A stretch of 64,000 nucleotides of DNA, taken from assembly GCF_900104725.1 (NCBI RefSeq), contig NZ_LT629758.1, forward strand, positions 1,860,001-1,924,000. The letters are read 5' to 3'. The translations under genes were made by a program, and so were the position numbers. The notes beneath the pieces were generated by a model that had not been told where the DNA came from, searched no databases, and saw only the letters and a program-made list of their open reading frames with translations. Shown piece after piece: positions 36,162 to 44,565 of the stretch. The first letter of the stretch is position 1, and every line of letters begins with the position of its first letter. The DNA comes from Actinoplanes derwentensis. Its GTDB lineage: Bacteria; Actinomycetota; Actinomycetes; Mycobacteriales; Micromonosporaceae.

Positions 36162-37013
36162 ATGATCGTCATCACCGGAGCCACCGGTCAGCTCGGTTCG
36201 CGGATCGTCGGCCGGATTCTGCAGCGAGTGCCCGCCTCGACCGTCGGGGTCAGCGTCACCGACGTCGCGAAGGCCGCCGCCCTCGACGCCCGCGGCGTCC
36301 GGGTGCGCCGCGGTGACTTCACCGACCCGGCCTCCCTCGCGGCCGCCTTCGAGGGTGCCGACCAGGTCCTCGTGGTCAGCGCCGCGATCCGGGGCGAGGG
36401 GGCGGTCGACGCCAACCTCGCCGCGATCGACGCCGCCAAGGCGGCCGGGGCCCGGCGCATCCTCTACACCAGTCACCAGGGCGTGTCGGTGGACTCGCTG
36501 TTCCCGCCGATGATCACCCACGCGCGCACCGAGGAGCACCTGGCCGCCACCGGCGTCCCCTACGTCGCCCTGCGCAACGGCTTCTACTCCAGCACGCTCC
36601 GCCTTTACCTCGACGCTGCATCGGCCACCGGCCGGCTGGCGGTTCCGGCGGACGGCCCGGTCTCGTGGACCGGCCACGACGACCTCGCCGCAGCGGCCGC
36701 CGCCCTGCTCACCGACGACTCCGCGACCGGCCCCACCGCACCGCTGACCGCGCCGGTTGCACTCGACTTCGCGGCGGTCGCCGCCATCGCCGGCGAGGTC
36801 ATCGGCCGGAAGATCACCCACGTGGTCGTGGGCGACGACGAGTGGGTGGAGTCGGCGGTCGAGGGCGGCATGCCCCGCCCCGCCGCCGAGTTCAGCCTCG
36901 GCATGTTCCGGGCGGCGCGCCGCGGCGAGTTCGCGGTCACCGACCCCACGTTGGAGAAGCTGATCGGCCACCCGGCCGAGCCGGTCCGCACGATGCTGGA
37001 GCGCACACTCTGA
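36162..37013 (+). CDS. NAD(P)H-binding atypical SDR (NmrA/QOR2-like)
   Basis: 283 residues. The N-terminal motif is VITGATGQLGSRIVGRIL, followed by VRRGDFTDPASLAAAFEGADQVLVVS and TSHQGV, with no YxxxK. This is the NmrA/HSCARG-like or quinone oxidoreductase 2 group of atypical SDRs, which bind NADPH and reduce quinones or act as redox sensors. GAGGAG lies before the ATG. Regulation by the divergent TetR gene is likely. Confidence 0.88.
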   Translation: MIVITGATGQLGSRIVGRILQRVPASTVGVSVTDVAKAAALDARGVRVRRGDFTDPASLAAAFEGADQVLVVSAAIRGEGAVDANLAAIDAAKAAGARRILYTSHQGVSVDSLFPPMITHARTEEHLAATGVPYVALRNGFYSSTLRLYLDAASATGRLAVPADGPVSWTGHDDLAAAAAALLTDDSATGPTAPLTAPVALDFAAVAAIAGEVIGRKITHVVVGDDEWVESAVEGGMPRPAAEFSLGMFRAARRGEFAVTDPTLEKLIGHPAEPVRTMLERTL

Positions 37014-37026
37014 GGTCCGGCCACGG

Positions 37027-37548
37027 TCACTTCTCGAAGACGGCCTGCCGCAGGGTGCGCAGTGCGTAATGCAGCCGGGAGCGGACGGTGCCCTCCGGGA
37101 TGCCGAGGCGGTGGGCCACCTCGGTGACCGCCCGGTCCTCGAAGAAGACCTGGAAGAGGACCTCACGCTGCACCCCGCTCAGCCGGCCCGCCGCCTCCCG
37201 TAACGACTGCCGGGCGAGGACGAGCACGGCGGTGTCCGGCTCGGTGGCCGCGGCGGTGAGGTCCACTTCACTGACCTGGACCGGACGGCGTTGCTGCCGG
37301 CGGCGGTCGTCGATGAACAGCCGCCGCAGCACGGTGAACAGCCAGCGCCGCGAACCGGGCTCGTCGGCGGGCACGGTCCGGATGCTGCGCCACGCCCGGA
37401 TCAGCGCCTCCTGCACCAGGTCCTCGGCCGTCGCGTGGTCACCGGCGGTGAGACTGAGCGCATAGCGCCGCATCGTCGGCCCCTGCTCGTCGATGAGCAC
37501 CCGGAGACGCCGCTGAGACTGGTCGGAAACGTGTTGCGGGCGGCCCAC
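37027..37548 (-). CDS. ECF-type RNA polymerase sigma factor
   Basis: 173 residues from a GTG with GAGGAG upstream; the longer open frame has no ribosome site. Region 2 is RRYALSLTAGDHATAEDLVQEALIRAWR with RRWLFTVLRRLFIDDRRR, and region 4 is LSGVQREVLFQVFFEDRAVTEVAHRLGIPEGTVRSRLHYAL. The short linker and lack of region 3 make it an ECF (group 4) sigma. The organisation resembles the SigL/SigK-like subgroups. No recognisable anti-sigma (zinc-finger) gene is adjacent; the divergent small membrane protein is the only candidate partner. Confidence 0.9.
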   Translation of the reverse strand: MGRPQHVSDQSQRRLRVLIDEQGPTMRRYALSLTAGDHATAEDLVQEALIRAWRSIRTVPADEPGSRRWLFTVLRRLFIDDRRRQQRRPVQVSEVDLTAAATEPDTAVLVLARQSLREAAGRLSGVQREVLFQVFFEDRAVTEVAHRLGIPEGTVRSRLHYALRTLRQAVFEK

Positions 37549-37722
37549 CGGAACTCCTCGATCGTTGCGGCACCGAACCTGCTCGGTGTTCGCTGACGAA
37601 CCTAGGGAGATGTTGTGGACAGCTTCTTGACGCGCTGGTCGTACACCGGTTGAAGGATCCAGGTTCTTCGACGTTCTCTCAGGTATCGGGCCGATGCGGC
37701 CCGCCACACAGGGGAGACGACG

Positions 37723-38046
37723 ATGACCTATGCGACGACCACCGGGTCGTTCCGCCGCAGCCTCGGGATCGGGGCGTTCGGCCAAGTGGCGATCTTCCTG
37801 GTGCTGGCCGCCGTCCTGCGGGTGGCCAGCCGTTTCGGTGACGAGGGCACCGCCATGGCGGTGGCGCTCAGCTTCCTGCCGGCGCTGGTCCTGGTGGCCC
37901 TGCTCTACCTGGTGATGCTGATCGTGGTGGCGGCGGTGCCGTCGTGGCGCGCCCGCGCCGGTTCCGCTGGCGGCCTGCTACTCGGCTGGCTGCTGGGCAC
38001 TCTGCTGGTCACCGGCCTGATCGCGCTGGTGCTCGCGCTGGTCTGA
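37723..38046 (+). CDS. small membrane protein (107 aa)
   Basis: Three membrane segments (about 17-36, 48-74, 80-105) with a short cytoplasmic N-terminus rich in Thr. GGGGAG lies before the ATG. It is divergent from the ECF sigma gene, 174 bases away, and could be in its regulon or act as its membrane anti-sigma partner; there is no sequence proof of either. Confidence 0.65.
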   Translation: MTYATTTGSFRRSLGIGAFGQVAIFLVLAAVLRVASRFGDEGTAMAVALSFLPALVLVALLYLVMLIVVAAVPSWRARAGSAGGLLLGWLLGTLLVTGLIALVLALV

Positions 38047-38868
38047 TCATGCACCGCGGCCGTAAACGGTGCCGTACTCCGGCGGTAGCAGATCTCCGGT
38101 GGTGGCGTCGGTGCAGAACGCGTTGAACAGCTCCGCATCGGAGATCTCGGCAGCGTCATGATCACCGAGCCGCCAGCCGAGAACCCGGGTCTGGGCGACA
38201 CCACCCCGAAGATCAACCCCGGTCCGGATCCGTACGATCAGGCCGCCGCCGTTCACCACACCAGCGGCGACAGCCGTGAACAGCAACTCGAAAGGCCTGC
38301 TGACCTGCATTTCGTCCCCGGCCAGCTCCCAGGGGAACAGCACCGTGGTGACCTCGTCGCCGGGCGCGCTCACGGTCACCGTGACACTGCCCGGCCCCGG
38401 CGGCGCCGACAGCATCAGATCCGTCAGCTCCTCGACGACCTGCTGCGCCGCCGCGATCGCCTCTTCGGCGCGCGTGCCGACGGAGTCGAGCAGGCTCGCA
38501 CTCAGCAGCAGGTCCCGAGCCGACCCGTCCCATTCCTTCACCTCGGCACTCGCACCGGCCCGCACCGCGTACGCCGACCGGGACGCGGCACTGTCCGGCG
38601 CCAGCCCCGCCTCGGCACAGAAGTCGACGAAGTCCGCATGCTCGAACCTGCCGACCAGCACCACCGCACCGTCCCGGCGACTCTTCTCGATCGCGTCGTC
38701 GTGCACGTCCAGGTACTCCGAGTGCTGATCCGGCGACCACACGAACGACGCGTACGCCGCACTGAGCTGCCGAAAGGTCGCCTCGTCCGCCACCATCAGA
38801 GTCACCCGCTGCACGGAGGACCGAACCGCACGACGCCGACGCCTACGCGGGCTGCTGCTACTCGCCAT
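38047..38868 (-). CDS. hypothetical protein (273 aa)
   Basis: A very basic start (SSSSPRRRRRRAVRSS) is followed by an alpha/beta region with QHSEYLDVHDDAIEKSRRDG and a helix-rich middle (GTRAEEAIAAAQQVVEELTDL), then VTVTVSAPGDEVTTVLFPWELAG. It is composed like a real gene. I recognise no family. The ATG at 38868 has GGAG just upstream; an earlier GTG at 38904 is possible. It is the gene downstream of a decayed WD40 gene on the same strand, which may once have been its partner. Confidence 0.5.
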   Translation of the reverse strand: MASSSSPRRRRRRAVRSSVQRVTLMVADEATFRQLSAAYASFVWSPDQHSEYLDVHDDAIEKSRRDGAVVLVGRFEHADFVDFCAEAGLAPDSAASRSAYAVRAGASAEVKEWDGSARDLLLSASLLDSVGTRAEEAIAAAQQVVEELTDLMLSAPPGPGSVTVTVSAPGDEVTTVLFPWELAGDEMQVSRPFELLFTAVAAGVVNGGGLIVRIRTGVDLRGGVAQTRVLGWRLGDHDAAEISDAELFNAFCTDATTGDLLPPEYGTVYGRGA

Positions 38869-38908
38869 CTTCTCCGGGTCCTTCCCACGACGGTCTGCGA
38901 TCACCAGA

Positions 38909-39434
38909 TCAGCGTCCAGGGTAGACAGCCGAGTCCGGGCAGGCGTCGAGGTAACTCTCGCCGGCGGCGAAAGTCATCCATTCCTGACGGTTGAGGCCAC
39001 CGGTCTGCCGGCAGAGTGCGGGGACCGGGGCGGCGGACAGTGTCAGGTCCCAGATCCGCGTCTCGGGGTTCGTGGCAGTGGCGATCGTGCCGGCGTCGGG
39101 GCTGAAGGCGACCGCCTGAACCTCCGCGACCGGAAGGTCGCGGACCGGCCGCCACCGCGAGGAACCTGCCGTCCGGGCTGTACGAGAGGGCGGTCTCCTC
39201 GTCGGGGGCGGCCAGCGGAGCCAGCGCGGACGTTGCCAGAACCCCGATCAGTGCGGGTGCGGACACCGACCGCACCCGGGTGCCCTGCGTGACGACCGTG
39301 GCCGCCACCGCCTCCCGCATACGGTGCCTGATGTCGTCCGGCCCCGGCGCCGGTTGCCTGGACATCGCCATGCCGACTGATACGGCGGACGCCGGCACCG
39401 CGGACGCGGAACCGCCATCCCGGCTTCCCGGCAC
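38909..39434 (-). pseudogene. WD40-repeat protein remnant (frameshifted)
   Basis: One frame gives VVTQGTRVRSVSAPALIG, then ALSYSPDGRFLAVAA; after a shift near 39150 another frame continues VRDLPVAEVQAVAFSPDAG, TIATATNPETRIWDLTL and the ending LNRQEWMTFAAGESYLDACP. The SPDGxxxAxA and RIWDL pairs are WD40 blades, and the closing LNRxEW...CP is typical of actinomycete nSTAND/WD40 proteins. Only about one and a half blades plus the tail survive. Confidence 0.6.
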
Positions 39435-39540
39435 TGGCCACCATGATCAGAAATATTGCTCTGGCCTGCGTCGACGCCATATCCGAGGCGGGCAGCCATC
39501 AGAATCCTGACAAACGCCGGGGACCCCCGACGGGTGACCC

Positions 39541-40566
39541 TCAGGCCGCCGGCACGACCCGGACGCCCGGCTGCACGGTCAGAGTCGCGGCCGCGGTGTC
39601 GATGGTGGCCCGGGTGCCGAGGGGGACGGTGAGCTGGCCGTTGCCGTGGCCGATGCGCAGACCGCCCAGCACCGGGACGCCCAGACCGCCGAGCCGGTCC
39701 TGCACCGCCTGGGCCGCGGTCCACTGGCCGCTGGTGACCGGCGCGTTGGTGAACTGGCCGATCGCCACGCCGGCGATCTTGCGCAGCGCGCCGGCCCGGA
39801 TCAGGTGGGTCAGCATCCGGTCGTAGCTGTACGCGGACTCGTCGGTGTCCTCGATCAGCAGGATCGCACCCCGCAGGTCGGGCAGGTCCTCGGTGTCGAT
39901 GCTGGTCTGCAGCATCGTCAGGTTGCCGCCGAGCAGCCGGCCGGTCGCCGTGCCGGGAACCGCGACCGCGGCACTGGGCTCGGCCGGATCACGGGTCAGC
40001 ACGGTCGGCTCGTCGGTCATGATCGCCTTGCGCAGCGACTCGATCTCGGCCGGCCCGGTCCGCGAATCGGTCCAGTTCACCATCGGGCCGTAGAAGCTGA
40101 CCAGCCGGGCGGCGTTCCACAGTCGCCCGCTGAGCACGGTCAGGTCACTGAACCCGACGACCACCCGCGGATCCCGGCGGACCGCGGCCAGGTCCAGCCC
40201 GTCGATGATCCGCTGCGTGCCGTAGCCACCGCGAGCAGCGAAGACACCTTTGATGCCGGGGTCGCCGAAGGCCGCGTTCAGGTCGGCTAGCCGGTCCTCG
40301 TCGGTGCCGGCCAGATAGCCGAACCGGTCGTACAGATGCGCGCCGGCCTCGACGACCAGCCCGAAACCCTCCAGGATCTGGATGCCGCGGGCCAGCCGGG
40401 TGTCGGGCACTCCGGCGGGGGCGACCACCCGGACCCGGTCGCCGGGACGCAGCGCGGCCGGCCGGATCACCTTTCGCGTCTGCGCGTCAGCGGGGGCCGC
40501 GGCCATGGCGGCACCCGCCCCGGCGGCGGCCGCGGTGGCGATGAGCGAACGACGGGAGATCTTCAT
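39541..40566 (-). CDS. LD-carboxypeptidase (S66 family), exported by Tat
   Basis: 341 residues from the ATG at 40566. The N-terminus KISRRSLIATAAAAGAGA has a twin-arginine and an AxA cleavage region. The S66 features are FAARGGYGTQRIIDGLD, nucleophile Ser in VGFSDLT, and Glu/His relay in LIEDTDESAYSYDRML and LRIGHGNGQ. LD-carboxypeptidases cut the bond to the terminal D-Ala of muropeptides, and relatives (MccF) cleave peptide-nucleotide antibiotics. Export points to peptidoglycan work. A small gene lies 51 bases upstream on the same strand. Confidence 0.88.
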   Translation of the reverse strand: MKISRRSLIATAAAAGAGAAMAAAPADAQTRKVIRPAALRPGDRVRVVAPAGVPDTRLARGIQILEGFGLVVEAGAHLYDRFGYLAGTDEDRLADLNAAFGDPGIKGVFAARGGYGTQRIIDGLDLAAVRRDPRVVVGFSDLTVLSGRLWNAARLVSFYGPMVNWTDSRTGPAEIESLRKAIMTDEPTVLTRDPAEPSAAVAVPGTATGRLLGGNLTMLQTSIDTEDLPDLRGAILLIEDTDESAYSYDRMLTHLIRAGALRKIAGVAIGQFTNAPVTSGQWTAAQAVQDRLGGLGVPVLGGLRIGHGNGQLTVPLGTRATIDTAAATLTVQPGVRVVPAA

Positions 40567-40617
40567 GGCGCGAACGTTGCCGCCAACCAGCCCGACAGTC
40601 AAGCTGGTCGATGCCAT

Positions 40618-40797
40618 TCACCGACCGTCCCAGCCCGGCCCGTCGACGGTCCACTGCCACGAGCCGTCCCCGAGCTGACGGCCCACCTCGATGACGATCG
40701 TGCCGTCGGACCGGCGAGTCGACGTCAGGGTCGACTCGCCGATTCGCAGAGTGCGGTGCGACGTAGTCAGGTCGTCGCGGACATCCAAGAGTTTCAT
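40618..40797 (-). CDS. small hypothetical protein (59 aa)
   Basis: From the ATG at 40797: KLLDVRDDLTTSHRTLRIGE, then STRRSDGTIVIEVGRQLGDG and SWQWTVDGPGWDGR. A simple beta-rich peptide resembling the final strands of SnoaL/DUF4440-type cone proteins, so it could be a fragment. It precedes the LD-carboxypeptidase and may be cotranscribed. Confidence 0.4.
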   Translation of the reverse strand: MKLLDVRDDLTTSHRTLRIGESTLTSTRRSDGTIVIEVGRQLGDGSWQWTVDGPGWDGR

Positions 40798-40845
40798 GGA
40801 GCCGATTCTGCCCGAGGGGTACGACAAAATCGTGACGGTTTACGG

Positions 40846-42312
40846 TCAGTGCACCGGGAGGTGTCCCTCGGGGAGCGGTTCGCTGCGGCGTACCAGCAAG
40901 GAGAGAGCCACCGCGACCAGCGAGATCACCCCGCCCCACACGAACGCCGCCTGAATCCCCTCGGTGGTCGCCACGAGCAGCGTGGCGCCCTCGGCGCTGC
41001 GGGCCGTGATCGTCTGGGACAGCACGGTGATGAACAACGCCGTGCCGGCCGCCCCGGCCAGCTGCTGCAGGGTGCCGATGATGGCGCTGCCGTGGCCGTA
41101 GAGGTTCATCGGCAGGGTGCTCAGCGCCGACGTCATCAGCGGCGTGATCAAGGTGGCGAGTCCGCTGGTCAGCAGCATGTGATAGACGACGACCAGGGGG
41201 AGCGCGGTGCCGGGGCCGACGGTGGAGAGCAGCCACAGACCGGCGCTGACCGCGAGGGTGCCGGGGGTGACCAGCGGGCGCGGGCCGTACCGGTCGAAGA
41301 GCCGGCCGACGATCGGGGACAGCACGCCCATCGCCACCCCGCCGGGCAGCACCAGCAGACCGGCCTGCAGGGTGCCGACACCGTGCACGTTCTGCAGATA
41401 GATCGGCAGCAGGATGAGCGCGCCGAACAGGCCGACGAAACCGGTGACCAGCACCAGCAGGCTGACCGTGAACGATCGGTGCGCGAAGACCCGCAGGTCC
41501 ATCAGCGGGCCCCGGCCGGACTGCAGAGCACGTTGCCGCCAGACGAACAGGACCAGCGCCACGACTCCGGCGGTCACCGGGATCCACGGGGCGACCGGCG
41601 TGTGCCCGGCGGCCTCGCCGAGGCTGGACAGCCCGTAGATCAGACCACCGAAGCCGATCGCCGACAGCAGCAGCGACAGCACGTCCAGGTGGGCCTTCTT
41701 CGGGGTGGTGATGTTGCGGACCTTCCAGGCGCCCAGGGCGAGGGTGGCCAGGGCGATCGGCAGGACCACCAGGAACAGCCAGCGCCAGCTCAGCCGGGAC
41801 AGCACCAGGCCGGAGACGGTCGGGCCGATCGCGGGCGCCACCGAGATCACGATCGAGATGACACCCATGATCCGGCCCCGGGAATTCGCCGGGACCAGGG
41901 TCATCGCGGTGGTCATCACCAGCGGCATCATCACGCCGGTACCGCCGGCCTGCACGATCCGGCCGAGCAACAGCAGCTCGAAGCCGGGAGCGACGGCGGC
42001 GATGGCGGTGCCCGCGCTGAACAGGCCCATCGCGGCGATGAAGATCTGCCGCAGGGTGAAGCGCTCCATGATGAAGCCGGTCGCCGGGATGACCACGGCC
42101 ATCACCAGCAGAAAGCCGGTGGTCAGCCACTGGGCGGTGGCGGCCGAGATGGAGAGGTCCGCCATCAGTCGTGGCAGCGCCAGCGACATGACCGTCTCGT
42201 TGAAGATCACGACGAACGCGGAGAAGACCAGCAGGCCGATGAGGCTGCGGTCGGGTCCGCTCAACCGGGCCGGTCCGGTGTCGGGCTTGACCTTTTCAGG
42301 TGTGGTGGTCAA
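40846..42312 (-). CDS. MFS multidrug exporter, DHA2 family
   Basis: 488 residues from a TTG preceded by GGGGAG; the upstream frame is antisense to the TetR gene. About 14 membrane segments. FNETVMSLALPRLMADL (motif D1), LLLGRIVQAGGTGVMMPLVMT (motif B) and SIVISVAPAIGPTVSG (motif C) mark a drug:proton antiporter of the EmrB/LfrA type. It is divergent from a TetR gene, and a perfect palindrome lies between them. Confidence 0.9.
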   Translation of the reverse strand: MTTTPEKVKPDTGPARLSGPDRSLIGLLVFSAFVVIFNETVMSLALPRLMADLSISAATAQWLTTGFLLVMAVVIPATGFIMERFTLRQIFIAAMGLFSAGTAIAAVAPGFELLLLGRIVQAGGTGVMMPLVMTTAMTLVPANSRGRIMGVISIVISVAPAIGPTVSGLVLSRLSWRWLFLVVLPIALATLALGAWKVRNITTPKKAHLDVLSLLLSAIGFGGLIYGLSSLGEAAGHTPVAPWIPVTAGVVALVLFVWRQRALQSGRGPLMDLRVFAHRSFTVSLLVLVTGFVGLFGALILLPIYLQNVHGVGTLQAGLLVLPGGVAMGVLSPIVGRLFDRYGPRPLVTPGTLAVSAGLWLLSTVGPGTALPLVVVYHMLLTSGLATLITPLMTSALSTLPMNLYGHGSAIIGTLQQLAGAAGTALFITVLSQTITARSAEGATLLVATTEGIQAAFVWGGVISLVAVALSLLVRRSEPLPEGHLPVH

Positions 42313-42352
42313 CGTGAAACTCCCCGTTATTGATTGGCGCCTCCTACAGTAG

Positions 42353-42367
42353 TGGCAGTGACTGCCA
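42353..42367. promoter_or_regulatory. TetR operator
   Basis: TGGCAGTGACTGCCA is a perfect palindrome around one central base, located between the divergent exporter and TetR genes. A GTG inside it (42358) is in frame with TetR but unlikely to be the start. Confidence 0.65.
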
Positions 42368-42393
42368 TCTTGGCAAGCGGTAGCATTTCGCTC

Positions 42394-42969
42394 GTGACTG
42401 ACACCACGGATCTGCGTGAGCGGCGCCGCCTGGCCACCCGTGCCGACATCGAGGCCGCCGCCCTCGACCTGTTCACACAGCGCGGGTCGGAGCGCACCAC
42501 CGTCGACGACATCGCCGTCGCGGCCGGAGTCTCCCCGCGCACGTTCTTCCGCTACTTCCCGACCAAGGAGGACGCCGCGCTCGGCACCAACCGCGCGTTC
42601 GACGAGGCCATCACCGCCCGGGTCGGCAGCGGCACGGTCACCCTCGCCGTGGTCGTCGAGGCGGTCGCGGCGACCCTGGCCGAGTTCGGCGGCGCACCGA
42701 TCGACCGCCTGCTGCGCGTGCGCTGCCTGCTCAACCACGACGACAACCTGCGCCGGGCCGCCCTGCGGACGGAGGCCGACCAGTGCCGGGCCGTGCACCG
42801 CGACCTGCGGGCCCGGGTGATGGCCGAGACGGTCAACGTCGCCATGCGCGCCGCCCTCGACGAGTGGGCCACGCACCGTGCGGCCGGGGAGGACGCCGAC
42901 CTGGTCGAGATCTTCCACGAGGCCTGTGCCGTCCAGAGCCGGATGTTCGAGGGTTTCCACCGGGAGTAA
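42394..42969 (+). CDS. TetR family repressor of the exporter
   Basis: 191 residues from the GTG at 42394; the GTG at 42358 lies inside the operator. The HTH is RADIEAAALDLFTQRGSERTTVDDIAVAAGVSPRTFFRYFPTKED, followed by a helical ligand domain ending SRMFEGFHRE. The RTFFRYF type and the divergent DHA2 exporter fit a local drug-responsive repressor. Confidence 0.9.
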   Translation: MTDTTDLRERRRLATRADIEAAALDLFTQRGSERTTVDDIAVAAGVSPRTFFRYFPTKEDAALGTNRAFDEAITARVGSGTVTLAVVVEAVAATLAEFGGAPIDRLLRVRCLLNHDDNLRRAALRTEADQCRAVHRDLRARVMAETVNVAMRAALDEWATHRAAGEDADLVEIFHEACAVQSRMFEGFHRE

Positions 42970-43129
42970 AGACCGGACAGCCCCGGTGACTGTGACGATC
43001 CCCGTTGGAAGGGGTGCCGAAAGAGGTCCAGGATGGTCTGCGCGTTCCTGGCCACCACCTCGTCCCCGGTGAGGGCGCCTTCCCCGGCGACACCACCTAC
43101 CACCAGTTCAAGGCCCGGCTGACCGGCGG

Positions 43130-43153
43130 TGCCCGGCGGTCAGCCGCCGGGCA
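43130..43153. terminator. hairpin terminator
   Basis: TGCCCGGCGG and CCGCCGGGCA form a perfect 10-base stem with a TCAG loop, just beyond the stop of the TolB-like gene. The preceding 160 bases after the TetR stop hold no gene I can support. Confidence 0.6.
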
Positions 43154-43158
43154 TCGGT

Positions 43159-44019
43159 TCAGGCCGGATAGTCCACGTAGGCGAAGTGCCGCCCGTCCGG
43201 GGACCAGCTGTTCACGTTGATCGTGCCCTGGCCGCCGGGCAGCTCGACCAGGGTCTGCGCGGCCTTCCAGTCGCCGTCGACGACCAGGCGCAGTTCGACC
43301 CTCAGGTCCGCCGGGTGGCCCTCGGTTCCCGGCGGATAGCTCAGGTAGACGGCGTGGTCGCCGGCCGGGGACAGGTGCGGGAACCAGTTGACCCGCTCGT
43401 CGTAGGTGAGCTGTTCCATCCCGCCGCCGTTCGGCCGGACCCGCGCGATCTGCGCATGCCCGGAGAACCGTTCGGTGTTGAAGTAGATCCAGCCGCCGTC
43501 CGGTGCGTATTCCGGCCCGTCGTCCGGCCCGTCGCCGGTGGTCAGCGGGGTGCTCTTCCCGCCGTCACTGCCGATGGTCCACAGCGTGCCGCTGTCCCAC
43601 TGCTGGTTCACGATGCCGACGTAGGCCAGCGTCGATCCGTCCGGGCTGACACCGTGCAGGAAGTGCATGCGGTCGTCACCGGTGATCCGGCGGGCCGGGC
43701 CGCCGCTGAGCCGCCCCCGGTAGATGTGCCCGTCATCGGCCGACAGATAGATCGACGCCGAGTCCGGGGCGAGCACGTGGTCGTTGTTGAGGTCCGGCAG
43801 TCCGGTGAAGGGAACCGCCCGGGGCGGGGCGGAACCGTCGGCGGCCATCGTCCAGAGCAGGCCGTCACCGTTGAGCACGAGTTGCCCGTCCCGTGTCCAG
43901 TTGGGCGCCTCGAACAGGACGGCGGTGCTGGTGTGCACGACGGTGGCGGTTCGTTCCACGATGTCGTACGTCGATACACGGCACTGTTGTCCGTCGGCGA
44001 GTTTCCGTGAATACGCCAA
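43159..44019 (-). CDS. TolB-like beta-propeller protein
   Basis: 286 residues from a TTG with AGGAGG seven bases upstream; a GTG ten codons earlier lacks a ribosome site. Repeats of the PD40/TolB type occur: APNWTRDGQLVLNGDGLLW, LAPDSASIYLSADDGHIYRG, VSPDGSTLAYVG, YAPDGGWIYFNTERFSGHAQIARVRPNGGG, WFPHLSPAGDHAVYLSYP and WSPDGRHFAYV. There is no signal peptide, so it is probably cytoplasmic. These propellers occur as stand-alone proteins of unknown role and in serine peptidases; no peptidase part is present here. Confidence 0.82.
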   Translation of the reverse strand: MAYSRKLADGQQCRVSTYDIVERTATVVHTSTAVLFEAPNWTRDGQLVLNGDGLLWTMAADGSAPPRAVPFTGLPDLNNDHVLAPDSASIYLSADDGHIYRGRLSGGPARRITGDDRMHFLHGVSPDGSTLAYVGIVNQQWDSGTLWTIGSDGGKSTPLTTGDGPDDGPEYAPDGGWIYFNTERFSGHAQIARVRPNGGGMEQLTYDERVNWFPHLSPAGDHAVYLSYPPGTEGHPADLRVELRLVVDGDWKAAQTLVELPGGQGTINVNSWSPDGRHFAYVDYPA

Positions 44020-44277
44020 GACAACGCCTCCTCGAAGTCGGGAGTGCACCCGCTCCGAGAACAGGGCGGGTGCACCAGCAAAGCAGGTCGGTCAAGCTCG
44101 GGGAAGTGCCGTCGAACTCGACCGACGACGTTACGGCCCGGCCCTCATGGTCCACCGAGGATTCCTTCCCATTCCACCCCGAAAGGCCCCGCATATCCCG
44201 ATTCCCGTCCACCGCCACCCGCCCGTCCGGGCGAGCCTCGGGTTGCCCGTGGCCCGTCCATGCCCACCCGTCATGAC
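44020..44277. other. intergenic region without a gene
   Basis: Between the TolB-like gene and the terminator of the DUF397 gene no frame has coding composition. It must hold the promoter of the TolB-like gene, which I cannot place with confidence. Confidence 0.4.
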
Positions 44278-44312
44278 GAGCGGGCGGCAACCATGAGGGT
44301 TGCCGCCCGCTC
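44278..44312. terminator. strong hairpin terminator
   Basis: GAGCGGGCGGCAACC and GGTTGCCGCCCGCTC form a perfect 15-base stem with a 5-base loop, 37 bases after the DUF397 stop. Confidence 0.75.
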
Positions 44313-44349
44313 AACCGAGCTGATCGACGTTTGTTGCTGGGAAGGCTGC

Positions 44350-44565
44350 TCAGTCCAGGAGATCGTCGAACTCGCCCTTTTTCGCCCCGTCCAGGAAAGC
44401 CGCAAACTCGGGCTGCGTGTAGAGGATCATCTCGCCTTTCGGGCGCTTTGAATTGCGGAAAGCAATCAGGTTGTCGCTTTTCGCGACTTCGACACAGTTT
44501 CCGCCGCCGCTGCGACTAGCGATTCGCCAGGCCAGCGCATTGCGATCGATTTTAAGCTCGGTCAT
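44350..44565 (-). CDS. DUF397 protein (internal start)
   Basis: The 71-residue DUF397 unit (LAWRIASRSGGGNCVEVA, NSKRPKGEMILYTQPEFAAFLDGAKKGEFDDL) begins at an ATG with AAGGA seven bases upstream. It can be made alone even though the upstream DUF5753 frame runs into it without a stop. DUF397 proteins pair with WhiJ/BldB-like HTH regulators in actinomycete development and may act as antagonists or antitoxins. Confidence 0.7.
   Translation of the reverse strand: MTELKIDRNALAWRIASRSGGGNCVEVAKSDNLIAFRNSKRPKGEMILYTQPEFAAFLDGAKKGEFDDLLD

Noticed and set aside
40336..42333. A 665-codon plus-strand open frame
   Set aside because: Antisense to LD-carboxypeptidase and MFS genes; the Q/R/G/D-rich translation is the usual mirror of GC-rich coding DNA.
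43005..43158. Plus-strand frame with EGAFPGDTTYHQFKARLTGG
   Set aside because: Codon composition is mixed, no family is recognised and the frame runs into a terminator hairpin.
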